A stretch of 64,000 nt of DNA from Gadus chalcogrammus (lineage: Eukaryota > Chordata > Actinopteri > Gadiformes > Gadidae), in the NCBI RefSeq assembly GCF_026213295.1, contig NC_079432.1, forward strand, positions 15,248,761 through 15,312,760, in the 5' to 3' direction. Below are positions 24,368 to 36,800 of this stretch, piece by piece. Made by a program: the position numbers and the translations under genes. The notes below the pieces were generated by a model. The model was not told the DNA's origin. It made no database searches and was given only the letters and a program-made list of their open reading frames with translations. Within the stretch, counting starts at the first letter, position 1; each line of letters starts with the position of its first letter.

Positions 24368-25655
24368 GTTGGATCTGGGGACAGCAATCTCAGTCACTCT
24401 CCTCCTCTCGTAAATAAAGTTATTTTGAATGCCTGGGTCTGGGCATGCATTGGTAGGAAAGTTACGGACAGTGATGCTCTCAGTCTGACCCTGAAAGAAG
24501 TGTCCGGTCTCTGAACCACTAGTAAACATCTCCCAGCATGCAACCGAGAATGTATAAATAGGATGTGCAAGGTCTAAATCTAACGGTGGTACTGAATGTG
24601 CTTTCCTCTAACTGGAAGCTATGGGGGAAATGCTCTCAATAGGTCAACATAATAAAACATGCATTTGTGTGTTGTTTTAAATGCATGCAATTACTGCTGC
24701 AAAAACAACAGTGGCAAGAGTAACATCTCAAGAAATTAAAATTGTCAATAAATACATGTAAATGTAGTTACCGCTCATCCAGTCTTTCACCTGAATATCC
24801 AAGGGGTGGCAAAATGTCTCACTTATTCAACTGTAATGTCTGCTATCCCTTATGTCACTCTGTTGATGTGTGGTGGAATCCATGACATCCTGTCTGCCTG
24901 CTGGTAGGGCCTGTCATTTAGTTGGTAGTGTCTCTTCTTGGTAGTGTCTGTCTATCTTGTGTCTCTATGTCTCCCCTGCCTGTCTGTGGTAGTCTCTGCA
25001 GCGTGTCTGTGTTTAGGAGTCAGAATTCAGGGTGTATTTTTGGAGATCTTGCTCCAAGTGGCCCCTCCCACTCCTTCCCCTCCCAGAGCTGCACAGAGAG
25101 GTGACCTGTATCTTTAAACATATCACCTTCCTATCCTGTTACCTGTTATCCGACCTTTGACCTTCACAAAACGTTACCTGATTACATTACCCTCGACTGT
25201 TAGATCACATTACCTCATTACATGATGTGTTGCAATTAATGTTCTTGATTACATCAATGTAACCCGTCTCCCAATGGAGTATTGCACCTTTCTATTGGCC
25301 TAATCTCCCTGTCTGGTGTCCTATTGGGTGCATATGATGTATGCTGTTTCATGCTGCATAGTGGAAATTACATGGCAAACAATTGTTATCCAAGGCGTCT
25401 TGCAAGTGTGGTTGGGAACAATAAAAAGTTACGATCAAAATTGGAGTAGCGAAAAATGTATCGACATTGTTGTTGTAGGAATCAGAAAGACAAGGCTAAT
25501 ATAATTAAGTTTATTATGAAGGCATAATTAATAGGTACATTTACAAGTTCTTACATTTCATCAATATATATTGTCACTTCAACATCAAATTAATTTCAAC
25601 AAAAAAAAGCGATCAGGCACTCACTCTGAAAAGTACTCCACATTTGGGACTTTTA
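24368..25655. other. Interval between asb2 copies
   Basis: Presumed promoter of copy A and 3' flank of copy B (both minus strand). No additional coding sequence was recognised. The TSS was not located. Confidence 0.5.
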
Positions 25656-28600
25656 CTATGAAATGCACTCCACGTCGTACCAGAGAAAACGCAGTAGTAT
25701 ATTTGGTAGCGGCAGAACATTGACTGTTTTAAGTCGTTTGGCTCCCAGAATCTTCCGGATTCTCAGTCTGCACAGCTGCATCAGGGGATGCGGTGGTACT
25801 AGTGCAACAAATAACATCAAATGATTAATGTAATGTTCAACAGAAGTTCTTCTTCAGATATTGATATACATTATCACATCGTTGGGCAGGAATGTCATGT
25901 GGTTAGGTTGTTTGACTCTCAAGGTATACTTGAGCCAAGCCCCCAACCGCTTCTTATTGATGAGAATTTTAAACAATCTCCTGATTGACAAGAGGGTAAA
26001 TAGCTATAATCGTAGTGAGTAATGAAGAGTGATGAATGATGATCTCTCGTACCTGCCTTGCTTTTGATGTGCTTCCCGTCGTTGCAGCCGTCTAGGATCT
26101 CCAGCAACCGGGAGCACAGTTTGATGTGGCCAACATAATCCAGGAGCAGGGAGATGAGCGGACCGGGCTCCTTAATGGAATTCTTTGAGATGGCTTCACA
26201 AAACTGAGAAAGAATCACAGTTTGAATAAAAATGTGGTTGTGCCGCGAGTTGGTGCCTGCTACAAAACAGTCAATATTAGTCTGCAGGTATTTAGCCATC
26301 TATCGACTATCGATCTATCTTTCTCTATCATCCTTTCTTATCCATCATCAATCTGAAGTCGTTAACACATGAGGAGATGAGTGTCCGGCATCAAAATATA
26401 GCCACCCAACCGACAGGAGTTCAATGCCTTTTGCTCAAACAATCATGGGAACATGTGTTCTATTCAGAAATTACTACAAATTTGGACCGGTTGTAAACAA
26501 AGCTGTAATCTGAAGGAACATACTTAAATAGGTCAGGGAAGGTAATTATCTATTCACATACGTATCTATCTATACATGTATCTATCGATCGATCCATCTC
26601 TAAAATCTATATATATACCAGTATCCCTCTCTCTGTATTCATCCCTCTATCTTCAGCCCCTCCCTCTATCCATCCATCTCCATCTGCAGCCACAGATCCA
26701 GCCATCCCATAGGTTACCCATCATGAGGACAGACATACATCGACAAAGTGTTCAGTGGGAGACTCTCTCCTGTATTGCAGTTCCTGTCCCTCCCACAGCG
26801 GGACGAAGTATGGATGGGCCTTGCTGCCATAGTCACAGTCAAAGCAGGGGTGGACGTCGCAGCCATGGTCCAACAGGAGCTTCAGCACGTCGATGCTGTT
26901 CATGGCCAGCAGCAGGGCCGACGGGAAGCCCAGTTTATGTGTGGGGAGGCTGGCGTGGACGTCTGCTCCGTACCTGATGATGAAGAATTAGAGTGACTGT
27001 CGTTGAGAGTGTTGTGAATTGACCGTGGCTGAAGCAGCCAGGACAGCCCAGGCCATGTTCATATGCGATACATTATGGGGGGAAGTGGACGTGTCTGCAA
27101 GAATGCAAGAAAACTAAAGGAATCTGCACAATACAGTATATAAGTCAGGAGACATGGTCTCAGTGTTTTAGACTACTTGTCAACACTGGCGATACAGATG
27201 CTAACTATAACAAGACAACTTTCAATTGGAGGGAGGAAGGGAGCTACCTCTATTTACAAGGAGACGCTTGACACATGTATGTTCAAATTGATCACAGGAC
27301 TAGACGGATGTGTTACTTATTATATTCCACGACCGTACATCAACAGCAGCTCCACTAATTCAGCGTTTCGCTTCTGGACGGCGATCAGGAGAGGGTTGAA
27401 GAAGTCCAGGTTGGGGTCGGCTCCGGCCTCCAGGAGAATGGTGGCGGCCTCCAGGTTGTTGTCGTAGACGGAGAAGTACAGCGCCGTGCTGCGGTGGTCC
27501 ACATACATCAGCCGGTGCTCCCTGGACAGCTGGCTGTTGACGTCGTAGCCGTCTTGGATCAGCAGCTCCAGGATGTCATCCAAGCCATCCTCGGCAGCGA
27601 GGTGCAGCGGGCTTATACCGCTGCTGCTCACCATCTTCTTGCTGGTCAGAGGAAGCAGCATGGAGACCATCCTTTTCAAAAAAATCATTGGAAAACCGGT
27701 TAGTGCTGCCAAGAACAGATTTTAGGATTACAGTTTTCTGTGTGTAGAGCAGCGGTTCCCCATCCATCTGTCGTAATGTCAGGCTAGGTGTTCCCCAAAG
27801 ACTTGCTTCATCATGGATTGATTATTCTAGCAAGGTCTTTTAATTGTGCCAAGGCTGGCTCTCGCCAGGCTACATGCCTAGGAACTGGGAACGTTTCCTA
27901 GTCATAATGAGTGTGACATTTTTCAGAATCATTCCCTACATCTTTTAAGTTGGTGCCACAACCCAACAATTACTTGTTGGGTTGTGCCACCAGAAAGGTT
28001 GGGAACTACTGGAGCAGAGCATGATGTCCAATAAATAACAAAAAAATGTCCTACTGTTTGTTTGCCCTCTGCGTGGCTTGGTGGATGGGTAGGAGGCCAG
28101 ACTTTGTGGGCAGGTTTACGTCTGCCTTATGTGACAGAAGAATCTCCACCGTGCAGAGGTGGTCGTTCTTGCATGCTTCGTACAGTGGAGTCGCCCCATC
28201 TCTAGCCTGTGTATTAATATCCACACCTGAGACACAACAACGGACACGGTAAACAATGTCAAAAAAGTCAGAAAGCAGTTGCATTTGTACATTGCTTGCC
28301 TGCAGTTATCCAGAATGCACAATAACAAACCTTATCCTGGAAAAGTGTTTGGAAGGTCAGTCTAAATCCTAATCCATCTACGTACAATATCCATAAATTA
28401 GAAGGATGAGATAAAATTAATAATCACAGACGAGAAATTAGGACAAAGAGCTAACCTTTAGCCAGTAGGAAGCCGAAGACATTGGAACATCCACTTTGTG
28501 CGGCAGTGAAGAACGGCCGATTCCCGTAGATATTGAAGGTAGAGATCTTAGCTCCGGCCTGGAACAAGATCTCACAGACCTCCAGCTGGTTGTTTTTGAC

Positions 28601-30214
28601 GGCTTCGTGGAAGGGCGTTGCTCCCTGGTTGTCGGTCTTGTTCACTGACGCTCCAGACCTCAGAAGGAGCTCCACCATGCGCAGGCTTTTACTTTCACAT
28701 GCTGAAAGACACCATTCAGCTTACCGAACAATAGCGCTTTGACGGTTTTTCTGTCCTGCCTGTGTCCTTTGTCAAGATGAGTCCTTTTCTGGTTTTGCCA
28801 CACCATGTAACAGTCTAATTACAACTTTATTCTAGTGCATACCATTAATAAGCAGGTGAGGATGCCTAAAGGTAGACATTGTAGGACATTTGGGATCAAA
28901 CCCAGAATCTTTCGGCTGAGAGTCAAAGCCCCTACCTAACCACTGACCAGACTGCCCTTCTTAATCAGAACCACTCAGTAGAATATAAGATGTTTGCCTG
29001 AGTGAAGGGTAAAAGGAAAGAGCGGTACTTTTTGTGCTTTTTTGAAAACTTGTCTGCTCTTCTCCATCTTTGGAGAGAGGGGGATTGGGTTACCTCTGAA
29101 CAGCGGACCGACTCGTTCCTTGTTGCAGATGTTGGGGTCGGCGCCATGCTCCAGGAGATACTCAACACAGGAGACATGTCCTCGGTATGCAGCCAGGAGA
29201 AGGGCGGTCTGGTTTATGGGGCTACATCTGTTCACCATGTCAGGAAACCCTACGGAGAGAAAGAGAGGACAAACTTAATACAATTCTTCTTTACACTGCT
29301 GCCTGTACTTGATTCTAGTGTTCTAGTCATTTAGCAGACAATATTATCCAAAGCGACTTAGAGTCACATTTTTCAGATACCACATCAATGGGTAGGTAGA
29401 GGTGCTTTCTTGCTCAAAGATGACTACAGTTAGACTTTTGAACCCAGCACCTTTCAGTTGGGAGTCCAACCCTGTAGTATACACAACCCTGTACACTGCC
29501 CCGAGGATTAACAGACCATGAGAAAAACAAATGAAGGACAAGGCTCTGAGGTATTTGCTTGAAAGTGGTAAAGTGGTGGTGATAGGACACTAGTCTTACT
29601 TTCTATCAGGATCATGAGGCATCCCAGCTCGCCAAAGTAAGCGGCTTCGTGGAGAGCGGTCCAGCCGTCAGTATTGGTGGCCGTCGAGCTGCCTGAGTTT
29701 TCCTTTACAAAAGCCAACAAAGCTCCTTCATTCTGGTCGCGGATCATTATCTGCATCTCAATGAAGAGGCTGCAAGTAAAGTAAAAATGAGTCATTTTAT
29801 GATATTATTCTTCCAGTGGGTTAGTGTTTTGCCTTGTGTTAAGTGAATGTTTTGAGTCATTTATTTATTAATTTTTTTCATTGTATTTTAATTAGTAATA
29901 GTCATACTGTGCTAGGGGTAGGTGTAGTTAGGGATAGGTTTGCTAGGGTTTGGGTTAGTTAGGGATGACGTAGCTAGATTAAAGGCTGGCACATAGAGTT
30001 TGTTTGTGGGGGAATCATACTCATGTTTAAAAGAGGGGCGTAGACTTGGACTTGGACTTGGACTTGGACTTGGACACGGTGTCCTTGGCGCATCAGGAGG
30101 GGGATGAATGTAATGGCTCTCAAGGAATTCCTCAGTTAGACTTCTTTCGATGGCTAACTGTAAGAGCTCCTCATCAGACAGGTTATTGTAGGCAGTGTAG
30201 TCTTCAAACTCCAT
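25656..30214 (-). CDS. asb2: ASB2-like ankyrin repeat and SOCS box protein, tandem copy B
   Basis: Exons on the minus strand: first coding exon from ATG 30214 to about 29970 (donor uncertain), 29769-29600, 29249-29094, 28701-28456, 28226-28055, 27671-27339, 26973-26739, 26203-26053 and 25798-25656. The ubiquitin-interacting motif (LSDEELLQLAIERSL), ankyrin repeats, FCEAISKNSIKEPG and SOCS box (LMQLCRLRIRKILG) follow the ASB2 order. Internal exons of 246 and 172 bp have exactly the same lengths as in copy A, supporting tandem duplication. Two differences stand out: the copy-A exon with NFAGTVSHF is missing, and the large 583-bp exon of copy A is split here by an intron (26974-27338). The CWAGP-type segment is also less conserved. 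The N-terminal region has a Pro-Ser repeat (30038-30075). It probably also recruits Cullin-5; substrate unknown. Confidence 0.9.
28840..28955 (+). repeat. Family-A SINE-like repeat in asb2 copy B intron
   Basis: Contains GATGCCTAAAGGTAGACATT, GGGATCAAACCCAGAATC and CCTAACCACTGACCAGAC. Confidence 0.6.
29320..29505 (+). repeat. Family-A SINE-like repeat in asb2 copy B intron
   Basis: Has the fuller head TTTAGCAGACAATATTATCC, AAAGCGACTTAGAG and the body CTTGCTCAAAGATGACTACA. Confidence 0.65.
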
Positions 30215-30610
30215 GTTTGGCACAGTGGTATCAGGTCCAGCTGCAGTGAAGACCGCATGCCCGGTCGGGATGGAGAATAAATGGGTATTCAGGTCACACA
30301 GCGTGTACATAAAAGATATTACTAAGCCATACAAGTAACATGTAAATACTACAAATATACGCATACTCAACTCATGATATAATAATGCTTATTTTATTGC
30401 ACTAAATATTTTGATCCTAGCTGGACCAAAAGTACATCCACGGGTCGCCAAAAGTGAAAAGAATTTGACGCCCTTTATTTTCCTTTTCACTTTTACTTGC
30501 AATCATCTATATTTACTCGGAATGTAGTGAACAAATCATTGTAAAGATGGTCTGTCCCTGCATTAAGCAAAAATCTTTATTTATAGTAATCTGAAATTCA
30601 AGCCATTGAA

Positions 30611-30645
30611 ATGTTGGCTGAGCACACCTGATGCTCAGCCAACAT
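30611..30645. repeat. Perfect 14-bp inverted repeat
   Basis: ATGTTGGCTGAGCA and TGCTCAGCCAACAT flank a 7-nt spacer. Confidence 0.9.
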
Positions 30646-30852
30646 GCTCAGGTTGATCATCTGAAAGCAAAGATCCAGTGACCTGCAGCTGTGTTGGTAA
30701 GTTTCAACATGCAAAAGCAATACAAATTACTGATTGTACACACTAAAGTACATGGATGCACCAAAGTACAGTGCATGGTCGATTGGCATTAGTAGCTGCT
30801 ATAGAAATGTTAAGTTACAAATACATTTGATTTATTAAGGTCTTTATTGCAC

Positions 30853-30887
30853 TTTTGACCTCAAATCGGGAGGATTTGAGGTCAAAA
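30853..30887. repeat. Perfect 15-bp inverted repeat
   Basis: TTTTGACCTCAAATC and GATTTGAGGTCAAAA flank the 5-nt spacer GGGAG. Confidence 0.9.
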
Positions 30888-31379
30888 CACACTTCAAAGC
30901 ACCAGCTACACTAACTAGAGTCCTACCTTTCAGAACAAATCCGTCAGGGGTTCAGAAAGGCTTTCCAAGCTGTCTCCAGACACCTGTCAGGGCCCTTTGG
31001 CTGCTCAGGCTGTTGTCTAGCCATGGGATATTTTATTCTAGCAATATGCTAGCTATTAAGGGGGAGTGGTCACATTTTGCTGACCTAGTTTGAACTATGA
31101 AAACAGATTGAACTACAGGCCAGATCAACACTTCGTCCTGCCAGGCAGTAGCAAGTACTGGTTACTGGTTCGGTTTTGAATGGCTTAAGAAAAGAAGGAC
31201 TTCAAAAAATTATTATGATCTGTTTTAACTGGTCAAGTATTTCTGTAGGTATTGTTGGAATTGTTATTTATTTATTATATTTGTATTAATTATTATTATT
31301 GTATATTTATGTTGACATACAATATTGTGTTTGTCTGTGTATACAGAAAATATCAACATATGGGGATTTGGCCTTAATC

Positions 31380-32330
31380 CCCAGCCTCAACACTGAATGA
31401 CTACCGGCCCATAGCCCTCACGCCCATCACGATTAAGCGTTTAAATGGTTGGTCAAGGCTCATATTACATCCAGTCTCCCAACTTGACCCATTACAGTTT
31501 GCATATCATCCCAAACGCTCCACTGATGATGCCATAGCTACAGCACTCCGCCTATGGCTGGCTCATCCTGAAAACAAATACAGTGACATGCGGATGCTGT
31601 TCATTGACTTCAGCTCCGCCTTCAACACAGTCATCCCCTGTCACCTGGTGAATATACTCAGCTTAATAGGCATCAGCACACCACTTTGCAACTGGCTACT
31701 GGATTTCCTTACCGACAAGACCACAGACAGTAAGTGTTGGAAAAAACTCCTCAGAGACCACCATCATGAACACCGGGGTCCCCCCTGGATGTGTGTTGTT
31801 GAGCCCTCTGTTGTTCACACTGACGACACATGACGGTTGTGCCAGACACAATTGAAAACACACCATCAAATTCGCAGATGATACAACAGTGGTGGGCCTC
31901 ATCAGCGACGGCGACGACTCAGCCTACAGAGGAGGTACATCAACTCATCAACTGGTGTGACATCAATAGTCATCAACTCAACGTCTTCAAAACAAAATAA
32001 AAAACAGTGGACTTGAGGAAGAAACAAAAACCACGCACCCCACTCAGCATCAATGGCAGTGCAGTGGAGTCTGTGAAAAGCACCATGTTCCTGGGGGTGC
32101 ATGTCACAGAGGACCTGACATGGTCCGCCAACACCACCTCCATAGTCAAGAAGGCACAGCAACGCCTCCACTTCCTTCGCCGGATGAGAGCTGACCTCCC
32201 CCTTCTGCCCTCACCACCGTTTACAGGGGTGCCATCGGGAGCATCCTCACCAGCGACCCCTCAGTCTGGTACGGCAGCTACCCTGCTGCTGACCAGAAGG
32301 CTCTACGGGGGGGTGGTGAGGGTGACGGGT
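31380..32330 (+). mobile_element. LINE reverse transcriptase fragment, 5' part of a split copy
   Basis: Translated pieces, with several frame changes, read [41 protein letters not shown] and MFLGVHVTEDLTW. These are hallmarks of a fish non-LTR retrotransposon reverse transcriptase (CR1/Rex1-like; clade not tested). The copy is 5'-truncated and broken. Its last part reads ..SVWYGSYPAADQKAL and stops near 32330; the continuation of the same protein appears at 39373-39620. Confidence 0.8.
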
Positions 32331-32384
32331 ACAGGTCCTGGATGGTTGGTTGGGCTCATCTGGTGAAAAGCCAACCAAGCTTCC

Positions 32385-32634
32385 TGATCCTGATCGTGTA
32401 TCATTATCTGCATCTCAGTGAAGTCTCTGCAAGTTAAGTCAAAATGAGTCATGTCGACGAGTCATTATTCATTGAGTCATTATTATTACATTATTCTTCC
32501 GGTATTATGACATGGCTGGGTTCGTTTTTTGCCAACTGTTTAGTGAATGTTTTGAGTTAAAGAGTATAATGGGGGGGGGGGGGTTCTTGTACTTTCCTAA
32601 ATGTTTATTTCAATGTATTTTAATTAGTAATAGT
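32385..32634 (-). pseudogene. Partial asb2 copy-B duplicate, left part
   Basis: Matches 29745-29905 of asb2 copy B: about 37 bp of exon 2, its acceptor (TCTGCATCTCAGTGAAG versus TCTGCATCTCAATGAAG) and intron 1 sequence up to GTAATAGTCA. It lies inside the split LINE and continues at 38853. It cannot encode a product. Confidence 0.8.
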
Positions 32635-32939
32635 CAGTGGCGTTTCTACATTAGGGGCAGGTGGGGCAGTGCCCCACCAGACCCACGAGATGGCGCTGTT
32701 GAGCAGAAGGCTCAATCCATTCCTACTTCGTGGCAAACTATATATATATATTTATATGCAAAGTAGCGTACATATTTGTGTGAATAAACTTGACTCACAA
32801 GCATTATTGCCTTGTTTTGGAGTAATTTGATTCGTGTGTTCTACTGCCTGTGTGCTTGCTTGAATGAACGTTATGTCTATATTTCCGTTTCCTGTTTCCG
32901 GAGGGGCAAAGACCCACGCTGCCCCACCGTTACCATAGA
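32635..32939 (+). mobile_element. hAT remnant, left part
   Basis: Begins CAGTGGCGTTTCTACA, a typical hAT terminus, directly where the asb2 duplicate is interrupted. The preceding 8 bp (GTAATAGT) resemble GGAATAGT at 38852-38859. It is interrupted by the DIRS element and resumes at 38401. Confidence 0.65.
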
Positions 32940-32992
32940 AACGATAGTTATGTTATTATAACTCTAGTTCTATGATTGTAGGCGTAGCCGTC

Positions 32993-33150
32993 TAGGCTTC
33001 GCCTTATGGGCTTGTCCCGTGCGCGCGCTCGCGCGCGCTGAAAATTCAAACTATGCACCTATCAGCGTGGGCACCGCCCACATTTCCCACGGTATCGTGT
33101 CTATATAACGCGGTGTATACCGTCGCTCATCCTCCACGCTTTTCTTTCAG
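32993..33150. repeat. DIRS inverted terminal repeat, end distal to gag
   Basis: Matches the reverse complement of about 38215-38356 with one substitution (GCGCTCGCGC versus GCGCTTGCGC) and a small indel near 33140. Confidence 0.93.
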
Positions 33151-33177
33151 CATTTGGAGGGTACAGCAGGTGGGAAA

Positions 33178-33277
33178 CTAGACGGCTACGCCTACAATCA
33201 TAGAACTAGAGTTATAATAACATAACTATCGTTCTATTTCATGTAGGCTACGCCGTCTAGGCTTCGCCTTATGGGCT
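33178..33277. repeat. DIRS internal complementary region
   Basis: 33178-33233 is the exact 56-nt reverse complement of the left terminus (32940-32995). 33231-33277 is the 47-nt reverse complement of the right terminus (38354-38400). The two halves share the trinucleotide GTT, so the region spells the predicted circle junction of the two ends. Confidence 0.95.
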
Positions 33278-33800
33278 AAGGTGAAGCTGCGAGCGGAGCC
33301 CGATCAATGTACTCCTGCTGGACCCCAGTCAAAACGACCTAAGTCACCAGAACACATTAAGACTCAAAAAGCCAAGGAAGTGTAAAACACAACAGCTTTA
33401 TAAAAACTAATTCCTCCTAGATCAAGCAAGGCAATGATCAAGGGAGAAAAAAGTGAGTCTGTAAAGACTCCGGCTCTATTCCGTGCTTCATGGAACCCAT
33501 GAAAAGGAAAAGAAAACCAGAGCAACACGGTTTCCATTAGGTCCGCTACCACCGGGGGCGGAGCTACGGAATTCGGCTCTCCAATAATGGGACTCTCTCG
33601 GCCGTTTCTTATTTGAAGAAAACGGCGGGAGTGCCTCACTGGTAAACAAACCCACCAGACAATTGGCGAGCCAATAGAAAACCCCCTAGCCTGTTTTTCA
33701 TTTGAAAATAGGTGGGAGAGTAAGAGACTGGTAATCAAGACCAACTCGCCAGCCGGCGAGAGGAAATCCAACCACGCCGCTTTAAAGAACATCTATATTC

Positions 33801-36800
33801 TTAAGCCGTAAAAGGGGTCCCGGACTCTAGCACAGAGTTGCCGAGTGAGCCCCTGGACATGTCTAACATGTAAAAACGGACAAAGGGGCCGGGGGAAGAC
33901 CAAGACGCAGCCGCGCAGATGTCTTCCACCGAAACGCCCTTAAGTAGAGCCGTTGAAGCGGCCACGCTCCGCGTGGAGTGAGCTTTAACGCCCAACGGTG
34001 GCGCCAAGCCCTGCCGAGAGTAGGCTAGGCAAACACCCTCACATACCCAGCGAGAAAACCGCTGCTTAGAGAGAGCGCGGCCCCTGCTAGCGTCGCTATA
34101 ACACACAAACAACTGTTGTGTGGAGCGGAACGCTGCCGAGCGATTCACGTACATAGCCAACGCCCGAACCGGGCACAGGAGATGCAACTCAGCCTCCGCC
34201 TCACTAGAATGAGGCGGGGGGTGAAAAGCCTTAAGCACAATATCCCTCGACCGAAAATAACTATTAATGTTCTTCGGGAGGAACGCAGGATTAGGTCTGA
34301 GCAACGCGAAGGAGCTGTCCTCGTTTAGCAACAAGCAACTCGGGCTGACAGACAGAGCGGTTAGCTCACCGGCCCGCTTGGCAGAAACCAAGGCCAACAA
34401 GAGCGCCGTCTTAAATGACAGGGCATCCAAAGGGGCCTGGGAGAGAGGCTCGAAAGGATCCCTGGACAATCCGCGCAACACGGTGGGGAGATCCCAGCGT
34501 GGTGTAAGCACGCGTGAAACAGGCCTAACCCGTCTAGCCCCACGCAAGAATCTCTTGACCAGTGGATGGCTGAAGATCGGTCCACCATCACAGCCTGCAT
34601 GGCCAGCCGAAACGGCTGCCGCATAGACCTTGATAGTGGAGAAGGCCAAACCTTTTTCCAATAAGTTTTGCAGAAACGAAAGCACGCTTCCCACCTCGCA
34701 TTGAGATGGGACAGCGTGGTTCGTCTCACACCAATTAGAGAAGGCGCACCACTTCGCCGCATAGAGGGAAGAAGTAGAAGGCGCACGAGCACTCTGAATA
34801 GTGTTGATAACCGTCTCAGGCAAACCTTTGCCCTGCAGGATCAACCTCTCAGGAGCCAAACCAACAGCCGTCCCGAGACATCGGGCGGGTGGTGCACCGT
34901 CCCGTGGGCCTGTGAAAGCGCATCCGGCCTGAATGGTACTGGCCAAGGCGCCGACAACGAGAGCGCGGCCAGCTCTGGAAACCACAGAGCTGAACGGTTC
35001 TCCGGGGCCACTAATATCAGGGACAGTCTCTCCTGTCTGACCCGTTCCAGAAGAGGAAGGATCAGCTGGAGCGGGGGAAACGCATACAAGAGAGCCCGCG
35101 GCCAAGGTGTGTGTGCCAACGCATACCCCCAACGGGGGAAGATCCCGAGGGCTGAGGGAGAACCACCACCTGCAGTGCGTGTTCTCCCGGGACGCGAAGA
35201 GGTCCACCTGCGCTGTCCCGAACCTCTGCCAGATCAGTCTGACAATGTCGGGATGTAACCGCCACTCGTCTCGGCGGGGACCGCCTCGAGACATGAGGTC
35301 CGCCCCAAAGTTCTGGGCGCCCGCGATATGCAGGGCTCTCAGACTGCGGAGATACTGATGAGCCCAAAGCCAGAGCTCGACCGCCTTTCGGTGGAGAGCA
35401 GGGGAGCGGACTCCCCCCTGTCTGTTGATGTACGCCGCCGCCGACACGCTGTCTGTCCTGATCAGAACGTGGCGGCCGCGCACCAGGTGAAAGAAATGCA
35501 ACAGCACTTTCCTCACAGCGTCGAGCTCCAACACATTTATGTGTGCTGTAGGGGGCGTGCGCCACTCGTCTCCGACCGAGTGAGAGAGGCACGTTCCTCC
35601 CCAACCCGTCAACGAGGCGTCCGTGAAGACCACTACGTAGGACGCCACCCTGCCCAGTGGAACACCCTTGAGAAGGGCGGAGGGTCCTTTCCAATATTCC
35701 AGGTCTGGCGACACCGAACGGGGGACGAGGAGCACCCTGAGCTTGTGTCGCCTGGGGTCCAACCGTTGGCGAGCAAACCACCGCTGGAGTCTGCGCATAA
35801 AAAGCAGACCCAGGGGGACCACGGGGTGGGCAGCTGCCATCAGCCCCAACAGGCGCATGGTGGACAGTGCGGTCACGTTTCTGCGAACGAGAAAACGGGA
35901 GAGCGCCGACAGGATGGCGTCTCGCCGAGGAGGCGAAAGCATCGCAGTCATGGTGGCTGAGTCTAGGCAAAGCCCCAAGTAGACTGTCTGCCGGCTGGGG
36001 AGCGGGGAGCTCTTCTCCCAGTTGATGGCAAAACCCAGGAAGGAGAGATGGTTTATCACCAACATGGTGTCCCTTCTCGCGGTCTCTTCTGAGTTGCTCA
36101 GAATAAGCAGATCGTCTAGGTAGAAGAGAATCCTCTTTCCCTGACGTCTGAGCGGTTCCAACGCCGTCTCCACACACTTCGAGAAGGTGCGCGGAGCCAG
36201 GGAATAGCCGAACGGCAGACACTGGTACTCGTACGCCATCCCCATAAAAGCAAAGCGGAGAAACTTCCTGTGCGCCTGCCGAACAGGGACGTGGAAGTAA
36301 GCATCCTTGAGATCCAGGGATGTGAACCAATCGTCCTCTCTCACACACCGGAACAATGCTCCGACCGTGAGCATTCTGAACTTCCTCGTGGCAACGAATC
36401 TGTTGAACACGCGAAGATCCAGAATAGGTCTCATTTCCCCTGACTTCTTGGAAACCAGGAAGTAGCGGGAATAAAAACCTAGGTGAGACTCGTGGGGGGG
36501 AACGACAGTGATGGCCCCCTTTACCAAGAGACGTGCCACCTCTGCTGCCAGAGCCGTGCTCGCAGCCGGGTCCCGTAACGTGGTCTCCACCAACCCCATA
36601 AAGGGTGGGGGACAACGCTTGAACTGTATGGGATGGCCCCATCTCAACGTGGTGTCCAACCACGATGGCAGAACGCACCGCTCTTGCCAACACGCATAGC
36701 GGTTGGAGAGAGGGCGAGCCGACAGCTGAGGAAGACCGTCCAGGAATAACCCGTATTCCTCTGCCCCTACCGCCTTCACACTGCGTGTGAACCATGGGGG

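Larger units (their letters stand above)
30371..31379. other. Upstream of asb2 copy B, no gene
   Basis: Presumed 5' flank of copy B. It contains two perfect inverted repeats listed separately and no coding signal. Confidence 0.5.
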
